NCBI RefSeq assembly: GCF_000714715.1
Contig: NZ_JMFO01000016.1
Span: 1 to 64,000, forward strand
Reading direction: 5' to 3'
Source of the DNA: Candidatus Magnetobacterium casense
GTDB lineage: Bacteria > Nitrospirota > Thermodesulfovibrionia > Thermodesulfovibrionales > Magnetobacteriaceae
Length of the DNA stretch: 64,000 nucleotides
In this document: one piece after another, positions 43,996 through 52,286 of the stretch
Position numbering within the stretch: position 1 is the first letter of the stretch
Layout of the letters: every line of letters begins with the position of its first letter
Notes under the pieces: model-generated
What the model was told of the DNA's origin: nothing
What the model saw: the letters and a program-made list of their open reading frames with translations, nothing else
The model's database searches: none
Translations under genes and position numbers: made by a program

Positions 43996-44646
43996 TTAAT
44001 ACCTTGCCTTTTTTTCTTCTTTTTCCAGGGCCTTCTTGAAGTACTTCACGGCCTCATCCCTTAGCCCCTTGCCCTCGTAGGCCAGTCCAATGCTCTGATA
44101 CGCCCTGATAAAGCCGGGTTTAATCGATATTGTCTTTTCGTAAGCCTCTATGGCCTTGTCGTGTTCGGCCATACTGTCATAGACCAAGCCGATTTTATAG
44201 TAGGCATCCGCATAACCGCTGTTTAGCGCAATGGCGCGCTCCAGGGCATCTATGGCCGCCTGCTTTTCGTCGATCATGAAGTTGGCCGATCCCAGTATAT
44301 AGTATGCCTCTGCCGAGGTCGTATCGAGGACTACAAATTTCCGCAGAGTTTCTATGGCGTCATTGGGCAATCCGATATCCATGTATGTCTTGCCGAGCTT
44401 CAGGAGGGTATCGACATTATTGGGGTCGGCCTTGAGCACTTTTTTGTATGCCCTGATGGCGCCGTCAAAATCTCCCTTTGTGCGTTTCTTGTCGCCAATA
44501 TCCATATAAATAGTTGTTGTCTCTGCGCTGGATATCTGAAATATCTTGTTGTAGTAGCCGATCATCGTATCCAGGAATTTTCCTGAATTGACCTTTGCCA
44601 CTTTCAACAAGACCTGCAGGTCACTTGTGTCAAACTTTTCCATCAT
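43996..44646 (-). CDS. mamA: Magnetosome TPR protein MamA
   Basis: 216 residues with about five tetratricopeptide repeats (for example KGDFDGAIRAYKKVLKADPN, DEKQAAIDALERAIALNSG and AEHDKAIEAYEKTISIKPG). MamA self-assembles into a protein coat on the cytoplasmic face of the magnetosome and recruits others. A basic C-terminal tail ends the protein. Strong by position (mamB, four-helix protein, mamA, mamI, mamE). Confidence 0.92.
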   Translation of the reverse strand: MMEKFDTSDLQVLLKVAKVNSGKFLDTMIGYYNKIFQISSAETTTIYMDIGDKKRTKGDFDGAIRAYKKVLKADPNNVDTLLKLGKTYMDIGLPNDAIETLRKFVVLDTTSAEAYYILGSANFMIDEKQAAIDALERAIALNSGYADAYYKIGLVYDSMAEHDKAIEAYEKTISIKPGFIRAYQSIGLAYEGKGLRDEAVKYFKKALEKEEKKARY

Positions 44647-44704
44647 CCGTTAATTAAAACCTCCGTCTTTCATATACATAGATACTAACTTAATTCTCTT
44701 TAGC

Positions 44705-45088
44705 TTACAGTATTGCATGTCCCACCAGTACGGTTATGAACCATGCAAAGAACAATATCTGTTTGGCGTGATAGAGATCATCATCTCTGCCCTGCCCTTT
44801 TTTTGCCTTCTGGTACATCGTAAAGCCGGCAACTGCCATAAATATCGTCAGCATCATTGCTATCTGCAGGACAATGTTTCTCTCTTCGGCGCTGTGCCCA
44901 TGTATTGCCACGATCAGCAGGCCAAAGAAGTTCAGATACATGTGCAAGCCCAGATACTTGTTAAAAAACGCCTTTACCTCACTGACATCGTTGAAGAACG
45001 TCCTTGCGATCATCCTTGCGGGATAGTACACGTTTGCGACTATCAGTACAATTAAAGCAATATAACCCGTTAGTTCAACACCAATCAT
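44705..45088 (-). CDS. Four-helix membrane protein with HX13H pair, magnetosome cluster
   Basis: 127 residues from the ATG at 45088, which overlaps the mamB stop by four bases (ATGA); GGAGG lies 11 bases upstream. An alternative ATG at 45106 is possible. Four predicted membrane helices. Helix 2 holds His49 and His63 (LGLHMYLNFFGLLIVAIHGH, spacing HX13H) and helix 4 holds His107 and His124 (YHAKQI and VGHAIL). HX13H pairs bind haem b in ferric-reductase-like and cytochrome b561-like proteins, so haem binding is plausible. Probably one of the Nitrospirota-specific man genes, but I cannot say which. Confidence 0.75.
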   Translation of the reverse strand: MIGVELTGYIALIVLIVANVYYPARMIARTFFNDVSEVKAFFNKYLGLHMYLNFFGLLIVAIHGHSAEERNIVLQIAMMLTIFMAVAGFTMYQKAKKGQGRDDDLYHAKQILFFAWFITVLVGHAIL

Positions 45089-45978
45089 GTGCCCCAAAAC
45101 CTCCATTTTCCAATTGGTTGTGCCTTTACAAAGACCTCGTCTATCTCATCTATATTTAGCGTAATTGCCTGTCTTATCTGCTCTGCTATATTATGTACGC
45201 TCAACACCGTCTCTTTGTTTGAGACGTCGATGCTCACGTCAACGGCACACTTTTGCCCCATGCACCTGGATTTTACGCTCTTTACGCCCTCAACGCCATC
45301 TACCTTCATACACATATCAACGATGGTCGTTATGACCTCCTTGTCCATGGAGACGTCTATAAGACCGTTTACGCCCTTGAGGAACATCTCCACGCTGATG
45401 TGGAAGACGAACAGGGCGACCACCGCCGCTGCCACCGTATCGGCCTGCGTGTAACCGATCTTTGTTCCGATCAGACCCAGGAGCACTGCCACCGAAGTCA
45501 GACTGTCTGCCTTGCTCTCTGCGGCATCGGCCATGAGTGCGGGGCTGTTGAGCTGCCCTCCGGCACACGAGTTGGATGAGTACATAAGGTAGCTGAATAT
45601 CAACGCTATGACAGTGGCCAAGATGGCGGCATTTTCCGGCACCTCACGAACACCGCTTTTAAAGCTGTGCAGGGCATCTATAAATATCATCGTTGCACAT
45701 ATAAATATAAATATGCTGGCCGATATCGTGCTGATATACTCTATCTTGCCGTGTCCGAAGGGGTGTCCCTTGTCTTTGGGCTTGGACGATATCTTCAGGG
45801 CTATGAGGACAAACAGGGACGATATCGCATCGGCCACCGAGTGGATGGCGTCTGCCACAAGCCCCTTACTGCCGGTCAGTATGCCCACGACAAACTTGAA
45901 CACCGATATGGCGGAATTACCGACAAAACTCAATCGCGGCGACCATTTACCGCATACTTCACATTCAGGATACTTCAT
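45085..45978 (-). CDS. mamB: Magnetosome cation diffusion facilitator MamB
   Basis: 297 residues. Six-helix CDF transporter with the N-terminal CEVC pair (residues 6-9) that marks MamB, the helix-2 site LVADAIHSVADA, the helix-5 site MADAAESKADSLTS, and a C-terminal cytoplasmic dimer domain ending in FVKAQPIGKW. MamB with MamM moves ferrous iron into the magnetosome lumen and nucleates membrane assembly. The next gene starts at its stop. Confidence 0.93.
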   Translation of the reverse strand: MKYPECEVCGKWSPRLSFVGNSAISVFKFVVGILTGSKGLVADAIHSVADAISSLFVLIALKISSKPKDKGHPFGHGKIEYISTISASIFIFICATMIFIDALHSFKSGVREVPENAAILATVIALIFSYLMYSSNSCAGGQLNSPALMADAAESKADSLTSVAVLLGLIGTKIGYTQADTVAAAVVALFVFHISVEMFLKGVNGLIDVSMDKEVITTIVDMCMKVDGVEGVKSVKSRCMGQKCAVDVSIDVSNKETVLSVHNIAEQIRQAITLNIDEIDEVFVKAQPIGKWRFWGT

Positions 45979-46018
45979 AAACTATCGTCTTATGTCCTCC
46001 TTATCAACTCAGTCTCTT

Positions 46019-46606
46019 TCACTTTGTCAACTGTAAAAAGGTCGGGACCTTGTTTGCCCCGTGCACGGCCTCGTAGAATTCCTCTTCCCTGAAGCCCGAC
46101 AGACGGGCAAAGATGTTAAACGGGAACATCCGGCAAAACACGTTGTACTCATACAGGATGCTGTTGTAGTTATGCCGTGCATTGCTTAACCGTATTCCTG
46201 CCTCCTGCATCGTTTCCATCAGGAACATGTAGGGGCCTTTTGCCTTTATGCCGGGATAGGCTTCGGCTATGAGATTGAGGTCTCTCATCAGCACTATGAT
46301 CTCATCCTGGACCTTGCCCCTGTCATTTACGGGGGCGTTGTCTTTTATCATCCCATTTAACGTGCTCAATTTCTCAAACACCTGTTTTTCTATCTCCACG
46401 TATCTCTTTGCCACCGCCATGTTACCGTACACAACGTCATGACGGCGTTGGGTTTCAGCCTCTACCCCACTTTTGGCTATATGCACAAAGTGTTGTTTGT
46501 CTATGAGTCTGTTGTAGACCAAGTCCCTCTCTGCCACTGTCAGAAAGAAAATCGCCAGTGGTACAACAACCAAAAACAGTTTTTTCTTGCCTATTCTCCG
46601 ACGCAT
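46019..46606 (-). CDS. mamQ: LemA-family MamQ paralogue, copy 2
   Basis: 195 residues from the ATG at 46606, which lies inside the end of the EcsC gene (16-base overlap); the open frame continues to a GTG at 46633. One membrane helix (KKLFLVVVPLAIFFLTVAE) and a LemA bundle with LNLIAEAYPGIKAKGPYMF and YNSILYEYNVFCRMFPFNIF. It is shorter and quite diverged from the MamQ at 41149, so the duplication is old. Nitrospirota clusters are known to carry two mamQ genes. Confidence 0.87.
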   Translation of the reverse strand: MRRRIGKKKLFLVVVPLAIFFLTVAERDLVYNRLIDKQHFVHIAKSGVEAETQRRHDVVYGNMAVAKRYVEIEKQVFEKLSTLNGMIKDNAPVNDRGKVQDEIIVLMRDLNLIAEAYPGIKAKGPYMFLMETMQEAGIRLSNARHNYNSILYEYNVFCRMFPFNIFARLSGFREEEFYEAVHGANKVPTFLQLTK

Positions 46607-47268
46607 ACATCCAACTCTACGGGGTCGTGCCACGTGCTGAAGTACTTCCGTGCCTGGTTGCCCAACTTTATGGTTGACGCTATATTAATAGACGCCCCCA
46701 GGGGCACGCCCACAAGGGGCATGAACTTAAACACGTTGCGCATCAGGCGCGGGAGCAACGCCTCGGCCACGCCTTCGGTTGCCTTTGCAATGCCGACCTT
46801 GAGGTAATTTTCGGCCAACTCATCAATGAGCTTTCTGGTGACCCCGGCCGTTATGCCTTTTACGCACTGTGTTGAGCCTGAAAATCCCAGGATCGCAAGC
46901 GTGATTGCCCGGAGTTCATCCTCGTTGAGGTTGACCTCGTAAGCCACGGCTATGCAGTAGCAGAGTTCCACCTGTAACCTCAATAGTATGGCTATGTCTG
47001 CCGTTGTGGCCAGGACAATGGAGCTAATTGTCCCCAGCCCGGGGATCGTTGCAAATGCACCCGATACTCCACCGACTGTTCCGGCCTTCAGGGCGCTGTC
47101 TCTTATCAATTTACTTGCCACCTTGTATGCCACTATCTTTTTAGGTACGCCTTCGTATTCGCCTTCATACTCCCTCATGATGTCCTGCACCTCACCCTTG
47201 ATCTCTGCCAGGTTAGTGCCAGTGACTATCAACAGCTTCTCAAACCAATCAAAATCTTTCTCTTTCAT
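46591..47268 (-). CDS. EcsC-domain protein of magnetosome cluster
   Basis: 225 residues. An EcsC-family domain with a hydrophobic glycine-rich central hairpin (AGTVGGVSGAFATIPGLGTI, TTADIAILLRLQVELCYCIA) and ELRAITLAILGFSG. EcsC proteins are membrane-associated and of unclear function. Within Nitrospirota magnetosome clusters this is probably a man-type gene. It lies between the mobile repeat at 47296-47401 and mamQ copy 2, overlapping the latter. Confidence 0.8.
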   Translation of the reverse strand: MKEKDFDWFEKLLIVTGTNLAEIKGEVQDIMREYEGEYEGVPKKIVAYKVASKLIRDSALKAGTVGGVSGAFATIPGLGTISSIVLATTADIAILLRLQVELCYCIAVAYEVNLNEDELRAITLAILGFSGSTQCVKGITAGVTRKLIDELAENYLKVGIAKATEGVAEALLPRLMRNVFKFMPLVGVPLGASINIASTIKLGNQARKYFSTWHDPVELDVCVGE

Positions 47269-47295
47269 CTATTTATCGTTTAAGTGGAAGAAACT

Positions 47296-47401
47296 GTCTG
47301 AACCAAGATTAAACAGATTAAAGGATTTACAGGAAAAAGATACAAGACTTTTTCTTACATAATCCTGACAATCTCTGAATCCGTTAAATCGTGGTTCAGA
47401 C
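47296..47401. mobile_element. MITE-like inverted repeat between mamM and the EcsC gene
   Basis: A 106-bp element. The left end GTCTGAACCAAGATTAAACA is mirrored at the right end, whose complement reads GTCTGAACCACGATTTAACG. The outer ten bases are identical. No coding capacity. It resembles the widespread non-autonomous repeats with GTCTGAAC ends found in many bacterial genomes, and it fills nearly all of the 152-bp gap. Confidence 0.75.
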
Positions 47402-47420
47402 ATTCTTATTACCAACATAC

Positions 47421-48344
47421 TCATACGACATGTGGTTCTATAGATAGGTTAATACCGGCAACATTGCCGACTTTTTTCTTTATGGTTTCCTCGACCTGCA
47501 GGCCAACCCGGTATCCGTCCTCATAGTTCAGGTCTGGTTTGACTTTTATGACTATGCTGACCCACATGCCCCTGCCAACCTTTCTGGCTATGACCTGTGT
47601 TACCTGTTGCACTCCGGGGACTAGTCTTGTCAATTCCTCCATGTGGTCGATGGTTCCCTGATTTACGTTTGAGTCCATGACGCCGTCCAGTGCATCCTTG
47701 AGCATGATTACGCTTAAGCGGATGAGGTCGATGGTTTCGATAACTGCCACAAGGGGGTCAAGGAAATACAATCCATAGTGGGTGCCCAGGATAGCCCCTG
47801 CCACCATGGCGGAGGATACGGCATCGGAATGATTGTGTTTTGCGTTGGCCAGCATTGCCAGCGAGCCTCGTTTGTGTCCGACACAGGAGAGATACGACGC
47901 TATCTTGTAGTTTGCCACCACCGATATCAACGCCGCCCAGAACGCTATAAACCGCGGCTGTTCGATATTGCCCTGGAAGGCAAGCCACACCGACTTCACC
48001 GAGTGGACAAACAAGAACAGTGTGCCGATTATTATCAATATGCTGATGAGCAGTATGGCCACGAACTCTATTTTTTCGTGTCCGTAGGGGTGGTTGTCAT
48101 CGGCTGGTTTTCCTGATACTATCACCACCACGTAGACCACCAGCGAGGTCATGAAGTCCTTGAAGGAATACAGGGAGTCAACGAGTATGGACTTACTGCC
48201 GCTGATTATTCCGATGACGGCCTTGAACACGGCCAGCAGGAGATTGGCAACGACAGCCACGAGGGTTGCCTTGCTCTCGCACTTGTAGCACTCCTTGTAG
48301 ACTATGTGATCGGGGTCTATTTTATTGTGTGGCAGTTGGTGCAT
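47421..48344 (-). CDS. mamM: Magnetosome cation diffusion facilitator MamM
   Basis: About 307 residues from the ATG at 48344, which has AGAGGA just upstream; a GTG 36 bases further up is less likely. It overlaps the mamP stop by 28 bases. CDF transporter with the helix-2 site ILVDSLYSFKDF, the helix-5 site LANAKHNHSDAVSS (the His/Asp pattern of MamM rather than MamB) and DPLVAVIETIDLIRL. A CYKC pair lies at the N-terminus. MamM stabilises MamB and sets iron transport and crystal growth. Confidence 0.92.
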   Translation of the reverse strand: MHQLPHNKIDPDHIVYKECYKCESKATLVAVVANLLLAVFKAVIGIISGSKSILVDSLYSFKDFMTSLVVYVVVIVSGKPADDNHPYGHEKIEFVAILLISILIIIGTLFLFVHSVKSVWLAFQGNIEQPRFIAFWAALISVVANYKIASYLSCVGHKRGSLAMLANAKHNHSDAVSSAMVAGAILGTHYGLYFLDPLVAVIETIDLIRLSVIMLKDALDGVMDSNVNQGTIDHMEELTRLVPGVQQVTQVIARKVGRGMWVSIVIKVKPDLNYEDGYRVGLQVEETIKKKVGNVAGINLSIEPHVV

Positions 48345-49387
48345 TTTCCTCTGTCTCCGTGTGGTGACTGTGCCCCCCACTGTATTGGGGGAGGGGTGGT
48401 GATTAACACATCGCCGGCATCTTTTGCCAGTTGTCCGGTTTTGTTACTGGGTGTCTTTGATATCACGTGACACCTGTCACAGGGGCCGTAGTAGCCGTGG
48501 GGTCTGACGGCGGTTGAGAGGATCATCGGCGCCCCCTCCATCTGTGCCACACCCAGGGCGTTGTTGGCCACAACCTTTACGTCTTTGTTGGTGCCACCTC
48601 TGTATACGGCTACGGTGGCTTGGTTTGTCGTTGCGACCTGTCTGGTTGATTTCTCAAAGGTGTTTAGGTCCTTGACCTTCAGGCCGTTGACCGCAAGTAT
48701 CACGTCTCCTGCCATAACCCCGGCAGCGGCGGCCATTAGTGTGACCTCATCCACGAGCACGCCCACGACGTCAGCGGGGATGTTGTTTGCCGCAGCCAGT
48801 TGAGGCGTCAGCGGGACTACCTCCAGGCCTATCCAGTGGCCCTCTTGCAGTATCTTTTCCGTTGTTTCGTTTATAATGGTGTTGGCGATGTCTTTGGTCT
48901 TGGTGCCCAGGTTGTTGAGGGTCTGATTCTGATTGGCCGCCGCTTGAGATGTTGCCCCCTTTTGAGTACCGGGGAACTGTGCCTGTAGCGGTACGTCGTT
49001 TGGCACATCTATCGGGGCATCACCGTTGGGTTGCTGTGCCAACGGGTCCACAACGCCATTGTTGTCAAAGGGTTGTGCGTTGTTGAGCGGATCGACTGCC
49101 GGAGGAGCGGGATTGTTTGCATCCGGCTGGAGCTGGTCTGGCGCTATGGCGCCGTTTACCAACTGATGCTTGTTGGCCTGTCTCCAGTTGAAAATCCGCT
49201 TGCCGGCAACCAGGATGGCATCGCTGAGGCTCACCTTGGGGGCATCTATGTGTTTTGCTCTTTTATCCTTGTCCTTTATCCTGAACATTTCGCGCACAGG
49301 CTCGGGCGGATTGAGATAGAAAAGAAACACGACTGTCAGTAATATGCCGACGGCTATGTACTTTATTGCTCTAAGAAAGCCCTTCAT
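48317..49387 (-). CDS. mamP: Magnetochrome protein MamP
   Basis: 356 residues. One N-terminal membrane helix (8-26), a Pro/Gln/Asn-rich spacer (80-160), a PDZ domain (~180-272), and two C-terminal magnetochrome haem motifs, CDRCH (303-307) and CTNCH (349-353), each preceded by PHGxxG. In Magnetospirillum MamP is an iron oxidase that tunes the Fe(II)/Fe(III) balance of magnetite. AAAGGTG lies seven bases before the ATG. Confidence 0.94.
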   Translation of the reverse strand: MKGFLRAIKYIAVGILLTVVFLFYLNPPEPVREMFRIKDKDKRAKHIDAPKVSLSDAILVAGKRIFNWRQANKHQLVNGAIAPDQLQPDANNPAPPAVDPLNNAQPFDNNGVVDPLAQQPNGDAPIDVPNDVPLQAQFPGTQKGATSQAAANQNQTLNNLGTKTKDIANTIINETTEKILQEGHWIGLEVVPLTPQLAAANNIPADVVGVLVDEVTLMAAAAGVMAGDVILAVNGLKVKDLNTFEKSTRQVATTNQATVAVYRGGTNKDVKVVANNALGVAQMEGAPMILSTAVRPHGYYGPCDRCHVISKTPSNKTGQLAKDAGDVLITTPPPIQWGAQSPHGDRGKCTNCHTIK

Positions 49388-49429
49388 CGTTATGCACCTT
49401 TCATCCTTGTCTCGAGGTCATTGCCGTGT

Positions 49430-49582
49430 TCATACCTCATTTACGGCCAGCAGACAGTCCAGTTTTTCCATCGTCTTGTTCTTGATCCTGTCTATCAGTT
49501 CGGGATTGCTCCTGTAGAGTATCTCATAGGTCAATGCACTTACAAATACGCCCAAAAACACGCCTATCATTATTTTTGACAT
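49430..49582 (-). CDS. 50-residue single-pass membrane protein
   Basis: Short gene between the acidic-repeat protein and mamP. Translation begins MSKIMIGVFLGVFVSALTYE (one membrane helix), followed by a charged amphipathic segment (LIDRIKNKTMEKLDCLLAV). The pattern resembles YtxH-like small proteins. It lies seven bases after the upstream gene and in the same direction, which supports it as real. Probably a magnetosome-membrane microprotein. Confidence 0.6.
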   Translation of the reverse strand: MSKIMIGVFLGVFVSALTYEILYRSNPELIDRIKNKTMEKLDCLLAVNEV

Positions 49583-49588
49583 GGTTGC

Positions 49589-50263
49589 CTATACCCCTTC
49601 GTTTTGCGTTTTTTCGTCTTGTGGCTGATCTTCGCTGCCAACGTCCTCAACGGATGCTTCACTACCTTCACTGGCTACCACCGGCAGTGGTGAAATAATT
49701 GAGATATTATTGACATCCTCATTCTTGACAGTCTCCTCAGGCGCCGGCTCAACATACTCACTGGCGACCTCTTCAGCCGCCGTTTCAACCGGTTCGCTAA
49801 CAGCTTCTTCGACCACTGTCTCAACCGGCTCACTGCTGACGATCTCTTCGGCCACTGCCTCAACCGGCTTGCTTACGGCTTCCTCAGCCACGGGGGTTAT
49901 GTCAACGGCATCCTTCAACTCGGCTGCCGAATGCACGCACGAAGTTGCCTCCTGGGGATAGAGCCGTTCGGTTCTTTCTTTGAGAAACGTCTCCGCCTTG
50001 TTCTGGATGTCGTCAAATTCGTCGAGCAGTCTGGTAAGTTCATCGTCTCTGGCCACAAACGCACCGCCGTCGATGTTCCTGCACTCCGTCAGGCGTTTGC
50101 CTAGCTTGTGCAAGACGTCTTTCTTTCTGCCACGCAGATCACGTATATCATAGGTAAGGACAATTCCCTTGGCAGAGGCCTTTGCGGCATCGCTTACCTT
50201 ATCTATCAAATCAGCCATGTAATCGCCCATATGCGACATCATATACCTTAGATTCTTCTCCAT
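49589..50263 (-). CDS. Glu/Val-rich acidic repeat protein of magnetosome cluster
   Basis: 224 residues. The N-terminal ~100 residues are helical and charged (DYMADLIDKVSDAAKASAKG). From ~115 to ~190 it repeats a 12-13-residue unit of the type EPVETVVEEAVS about four times, giving a strongly acidic domain, and then an acidic tail. A GGAGG site lies five bases before the ATG. Acidic repeats are typical of proteins that bind iron or mineral (compare MamJ and Mms6 by property only), so a biomineral contact or linker role is possible. Confidence 0.75.
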   Translation of the reverse strand: MEKNLRYMMSHMGDYMADLIDKVSDAAKASAKGIVLTYDIRDLRGRKKDVLHKLGKRLTECRNIDGGAFVARDDELTRLLDEFDDIQNKAETFLKERTERLYPQEATSCVHSAAELKDAVDITPVAEEAVSKPVEAVAEEIVSSEPVETVVEEAVSEPVETAAEEVASEYVEPAPEETVKNEDVNNISIISPLPVVASEGSEASVEDVGSEDQPQDEKTQNEGV

Positions 50264-50286
50264 GTGATCCTCCTACATATATACAT

Positions 50287-50526
50287 TTAATGTTTTTTCA
50301 AACTCAGTTTTCTTTTCAGGAGTTTATCCCTGGTGATGTTAAACCCTAATATTGACAGGGCTGTCAGCAAAACTCCCACAAACACGCTGATAATAATAAT
50401 CAAACTCAGGTTGAAGTGAAACGGATTACCCACGAAAAACTTCACCGGCACCTGTACATAGTTTTGATCCAGAAACACCGCCGCCAGAAAGAGAACTATC
50501 CCTGCTAACAGTAATTTTTTAAGCAA
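50287..50526 (-). CDS. LapA-like two-helix membrane protein
   Basis: 79 residues with two membrane helices (LLLAGIVLFLAAVFLDQNY and FNLSLIIIISVFVGVLLTAL) and a basic tail (RDKLLKRKLSLKKH). This is the LapA/DUF1049 pattern, including VPVKFFVGNPF between the helices. It starts at TTG (50526): AAAGGAG lies nine bases upstream and an in-frame stop just before excludes longer forms. The size, topology and basic tail recall MamL of Magnetospirillum, but homology is not shown. Overlaps the Uma2 gene by eight bases. Confidence 0.7.
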   Translation of the reverse strand: MLKKLLLAGIVLFLAAVFLDQNYVQVPVKFFVGNPFHFNLSLIIIISVFVGVLLTALSILGFNITRDKLLKRKLSLKKH

Positions 50527-51139
50527 ACCCGTCTACTCCTTTATCTATCAATCTCTCTTTGGCAAAGATATCTCTGACATCAAACTCCAGGCCGTCAATC
50601 ACCTCTGACGTGATTACACCCTCCTCTGCCGCCGCACAAAGCTGAACGTACCTGCCGTTGGCTATGGTAAACACCTCGATGGCCTTGTACTGAGGCTGGA
50701 CGAGCCAGAACTCCGCAACACCGTAGTCCTCGTATATCCTGCGTTTTTTGATTGCATCATACCTATAGCTCCCCGACGACACGATCTCACACACCATGTC
50801 GGGCACGCCGCGTATCCAGTCCTGGGCTATAGACATTCTTTCGTTCTTTATAAATATCAGATCGGGCTGCAACCTCTGCCGACCTTCCTCTAATATCACA
50901 TCCAGAGGCGATAAGAACAACTCACCGGTTTTATGGTATTGCAGGTGGATAATAATCTTTGTGGCAATTTTCATCAGTACGTTCTGATGCTCAAAGGACG
51001 GGCTATACGCCACAACTTCCTGGCCGTCTATAATTTCGGTCAGATCGAAGTCGCCACACAGCGCAGCCAAACGGCCTTCCTCTGCCCACGGGTCTTCTGT
51101 CGTCCACCGGGTTTGTATATCTGACAGTGTTTTTTCCAT
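50519..51139 (-). CDS. Uma2-family (DUF820) PD-(D/E)XK protein
   Basis: 206 residues. The Uma2 fold is marked by LQPDLIFIKNERM, VPDMVCEIVSSGS and KKRRIYEDYGVAEFWLVQPQ, giving the Asp, Glu and Lys of a restriction-type active site. Family members are very abundant in cyanobacteria and Nitrospirota; their DNA targets are unknown. It sits three bases after mamK and overlaps the LapA-like gene, so it is fully embedded in the operon rather than inserted between transcripts. Confidence 0.88.
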   Translation of the reverse strand: MEKTLSDIQTRWTTEDPWAEEGRLAALCGDFDLTEIIDGQEVVAYSPSFEHQNVLMKIATKIIIHLQYHKTGELFLSPLDVILEEGRQRLQPDLIFIKNERMSIAQDWIRGVPDMVCEIVSSGSYRYDAIKKRRIYEDYGVAEFWLVQPQYKAIEVFTIANGRYVQLCAAAEEGVITSEVIDGLEFDVRDIFAKERLIDKGVDGFA

Positions 51140-51142
51140 TGA

Positions 51143-52204
51143 TTATCGCTTGCTTACTTCGTCCCAATACTCATCGGGCATGTCCTTGCACAGCATCATT
51201 GCCCCGTTGGCACCGGCAAAGAGGGGTTCCTCTATCTTTATCACCTTTCCGTAGCCGAGCGTCTCTATCATGTAGTCCTCGATCTCCTTGCGCAGGCCTA
51301 TGATCTGGCTTCCGCCACCGGCAAGGACGACGTTTTGCTTGAGGTTGTTCTGGAACTCGGGGTCATATTCGGCTATCAGTTTTCGTATACCTTCTACTAT
51401 ATCGGGCACTATCATCCTGCAGGCCTGGCGCAACTCGTCGGTGATGTCACGCTTTTCGGGCTTGCCTTTGACGGGCACCTCTATGAACACCCTCTCGCCC
51501 TGAGAGGAGATAAATGCGTTTTCTTCCTTGAACTTCTTGACCATGTTGATAGTCAGGTTGACATCCTTGTACTTTTTTGTAATGAGGTCGTAAAATGCCT
51601 GGTCCACGTAATCACCGGCCTTGAAGGTCGTTATCTGGTCCTCGTCCGTGGGAATAGTGCCGTGCATCCTGCACAGGTCAACGGTGCCGGCGCCAATATC
51701 GATTATCAGCGCATTGGAAAGCAGATTCAACCCGTATGCCACCGTAAATGGCTCCGACGATATCATCACACCATCGAGTATACCTCGTGCCACATCGAGG
51801 AGGGCCTTCCTGTTTTTCCTACTTGCCAAGGCCGGCGCCCCTATGACGCCTCGCACTATGTAGTCAACCCCTCTTTCCTGATCCCCTTCCTTGGCCAGAT
51901 CAACGAGGTGTTGCAGCAGCGCCTTTGCCACATAGAGGGCGTTCTTGTACTCCTTGGATTCCGGATTTGTATCGGCGTACTTGATCATACCCTTGTCAAA
52001 GGGTCTGAAGAGATTCAGCGCCATCCGGTGTTTGATGGCCTCATCTCCAAAGATAACGTCCCGGCCAAACATCTTCCGTGATACGGCGTCCTTTGGAAAT
52101 CCCACGTAGCTTGGCACAAACGTCCGCACCCCGTTATCGCACGCTATAACACTCCTTGACGTCCCAAGGTCTATTCCAATGTTAAGTATCTTTGTTTTTG
52201 TCAT
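51143..52204 (-). CDS. mamK: Magnetosome actin-like protein MamK
   Basis: 353 residues, bacterial actin. Phosphate-1 motif IGIDLGTSRSVIA (residues ~9-21), phosphate-2 ALIIDIGAGTVDLC, and adenosine motif VVLAGGGSQIIGL. The N-terminal stretch VGFPKDAVSRKMFGRDVIFG is the specific MamK signature that distinguishes it from MreB. MamK filaments align and move the magnetosome chain. Second gene of the operon; a second, different actin (mad28) is transcribed divergently. Confidence 0.96.
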   Translation of the reverse strand: MTKTKILNIGIDLGTSRSVIACDNGVRTFVPSYVGFPKDAVSRKMFGRDVIFGDEAIKHRMALNLFRPFDKGMIKYADTNPESKEYKNALYVAKALLQHLVDLAKEGDQERGVDYIVRGVIGAPALASRKNRKALLDVARGILDGVMISSEPFTVAYGLNLLSNALIIDIGAGTVDLCRMHGTIPTDEDQITTFKAGDYVDQAFYDLITKKYKDVNLTINMVKKFKEENAFISSQGERVFIEVPVKGKPEKRDITDELRQACRMIVPDIVEGIRKLIAEYDPEFQNNLKQNVVLAGGGSQIIGLRKEIEDYMIETLGYGKVIKIEEPLFAGANGAMMLCKDMPDEYWDEVSKR

Positions 52205-52286
52205 CGTCCTTATTCTCCGTTATCTCTGAGATTGACATAACTTTATCCTGGCATGGCCAGATTATGTCTCTCGTAGCATAACAGAA

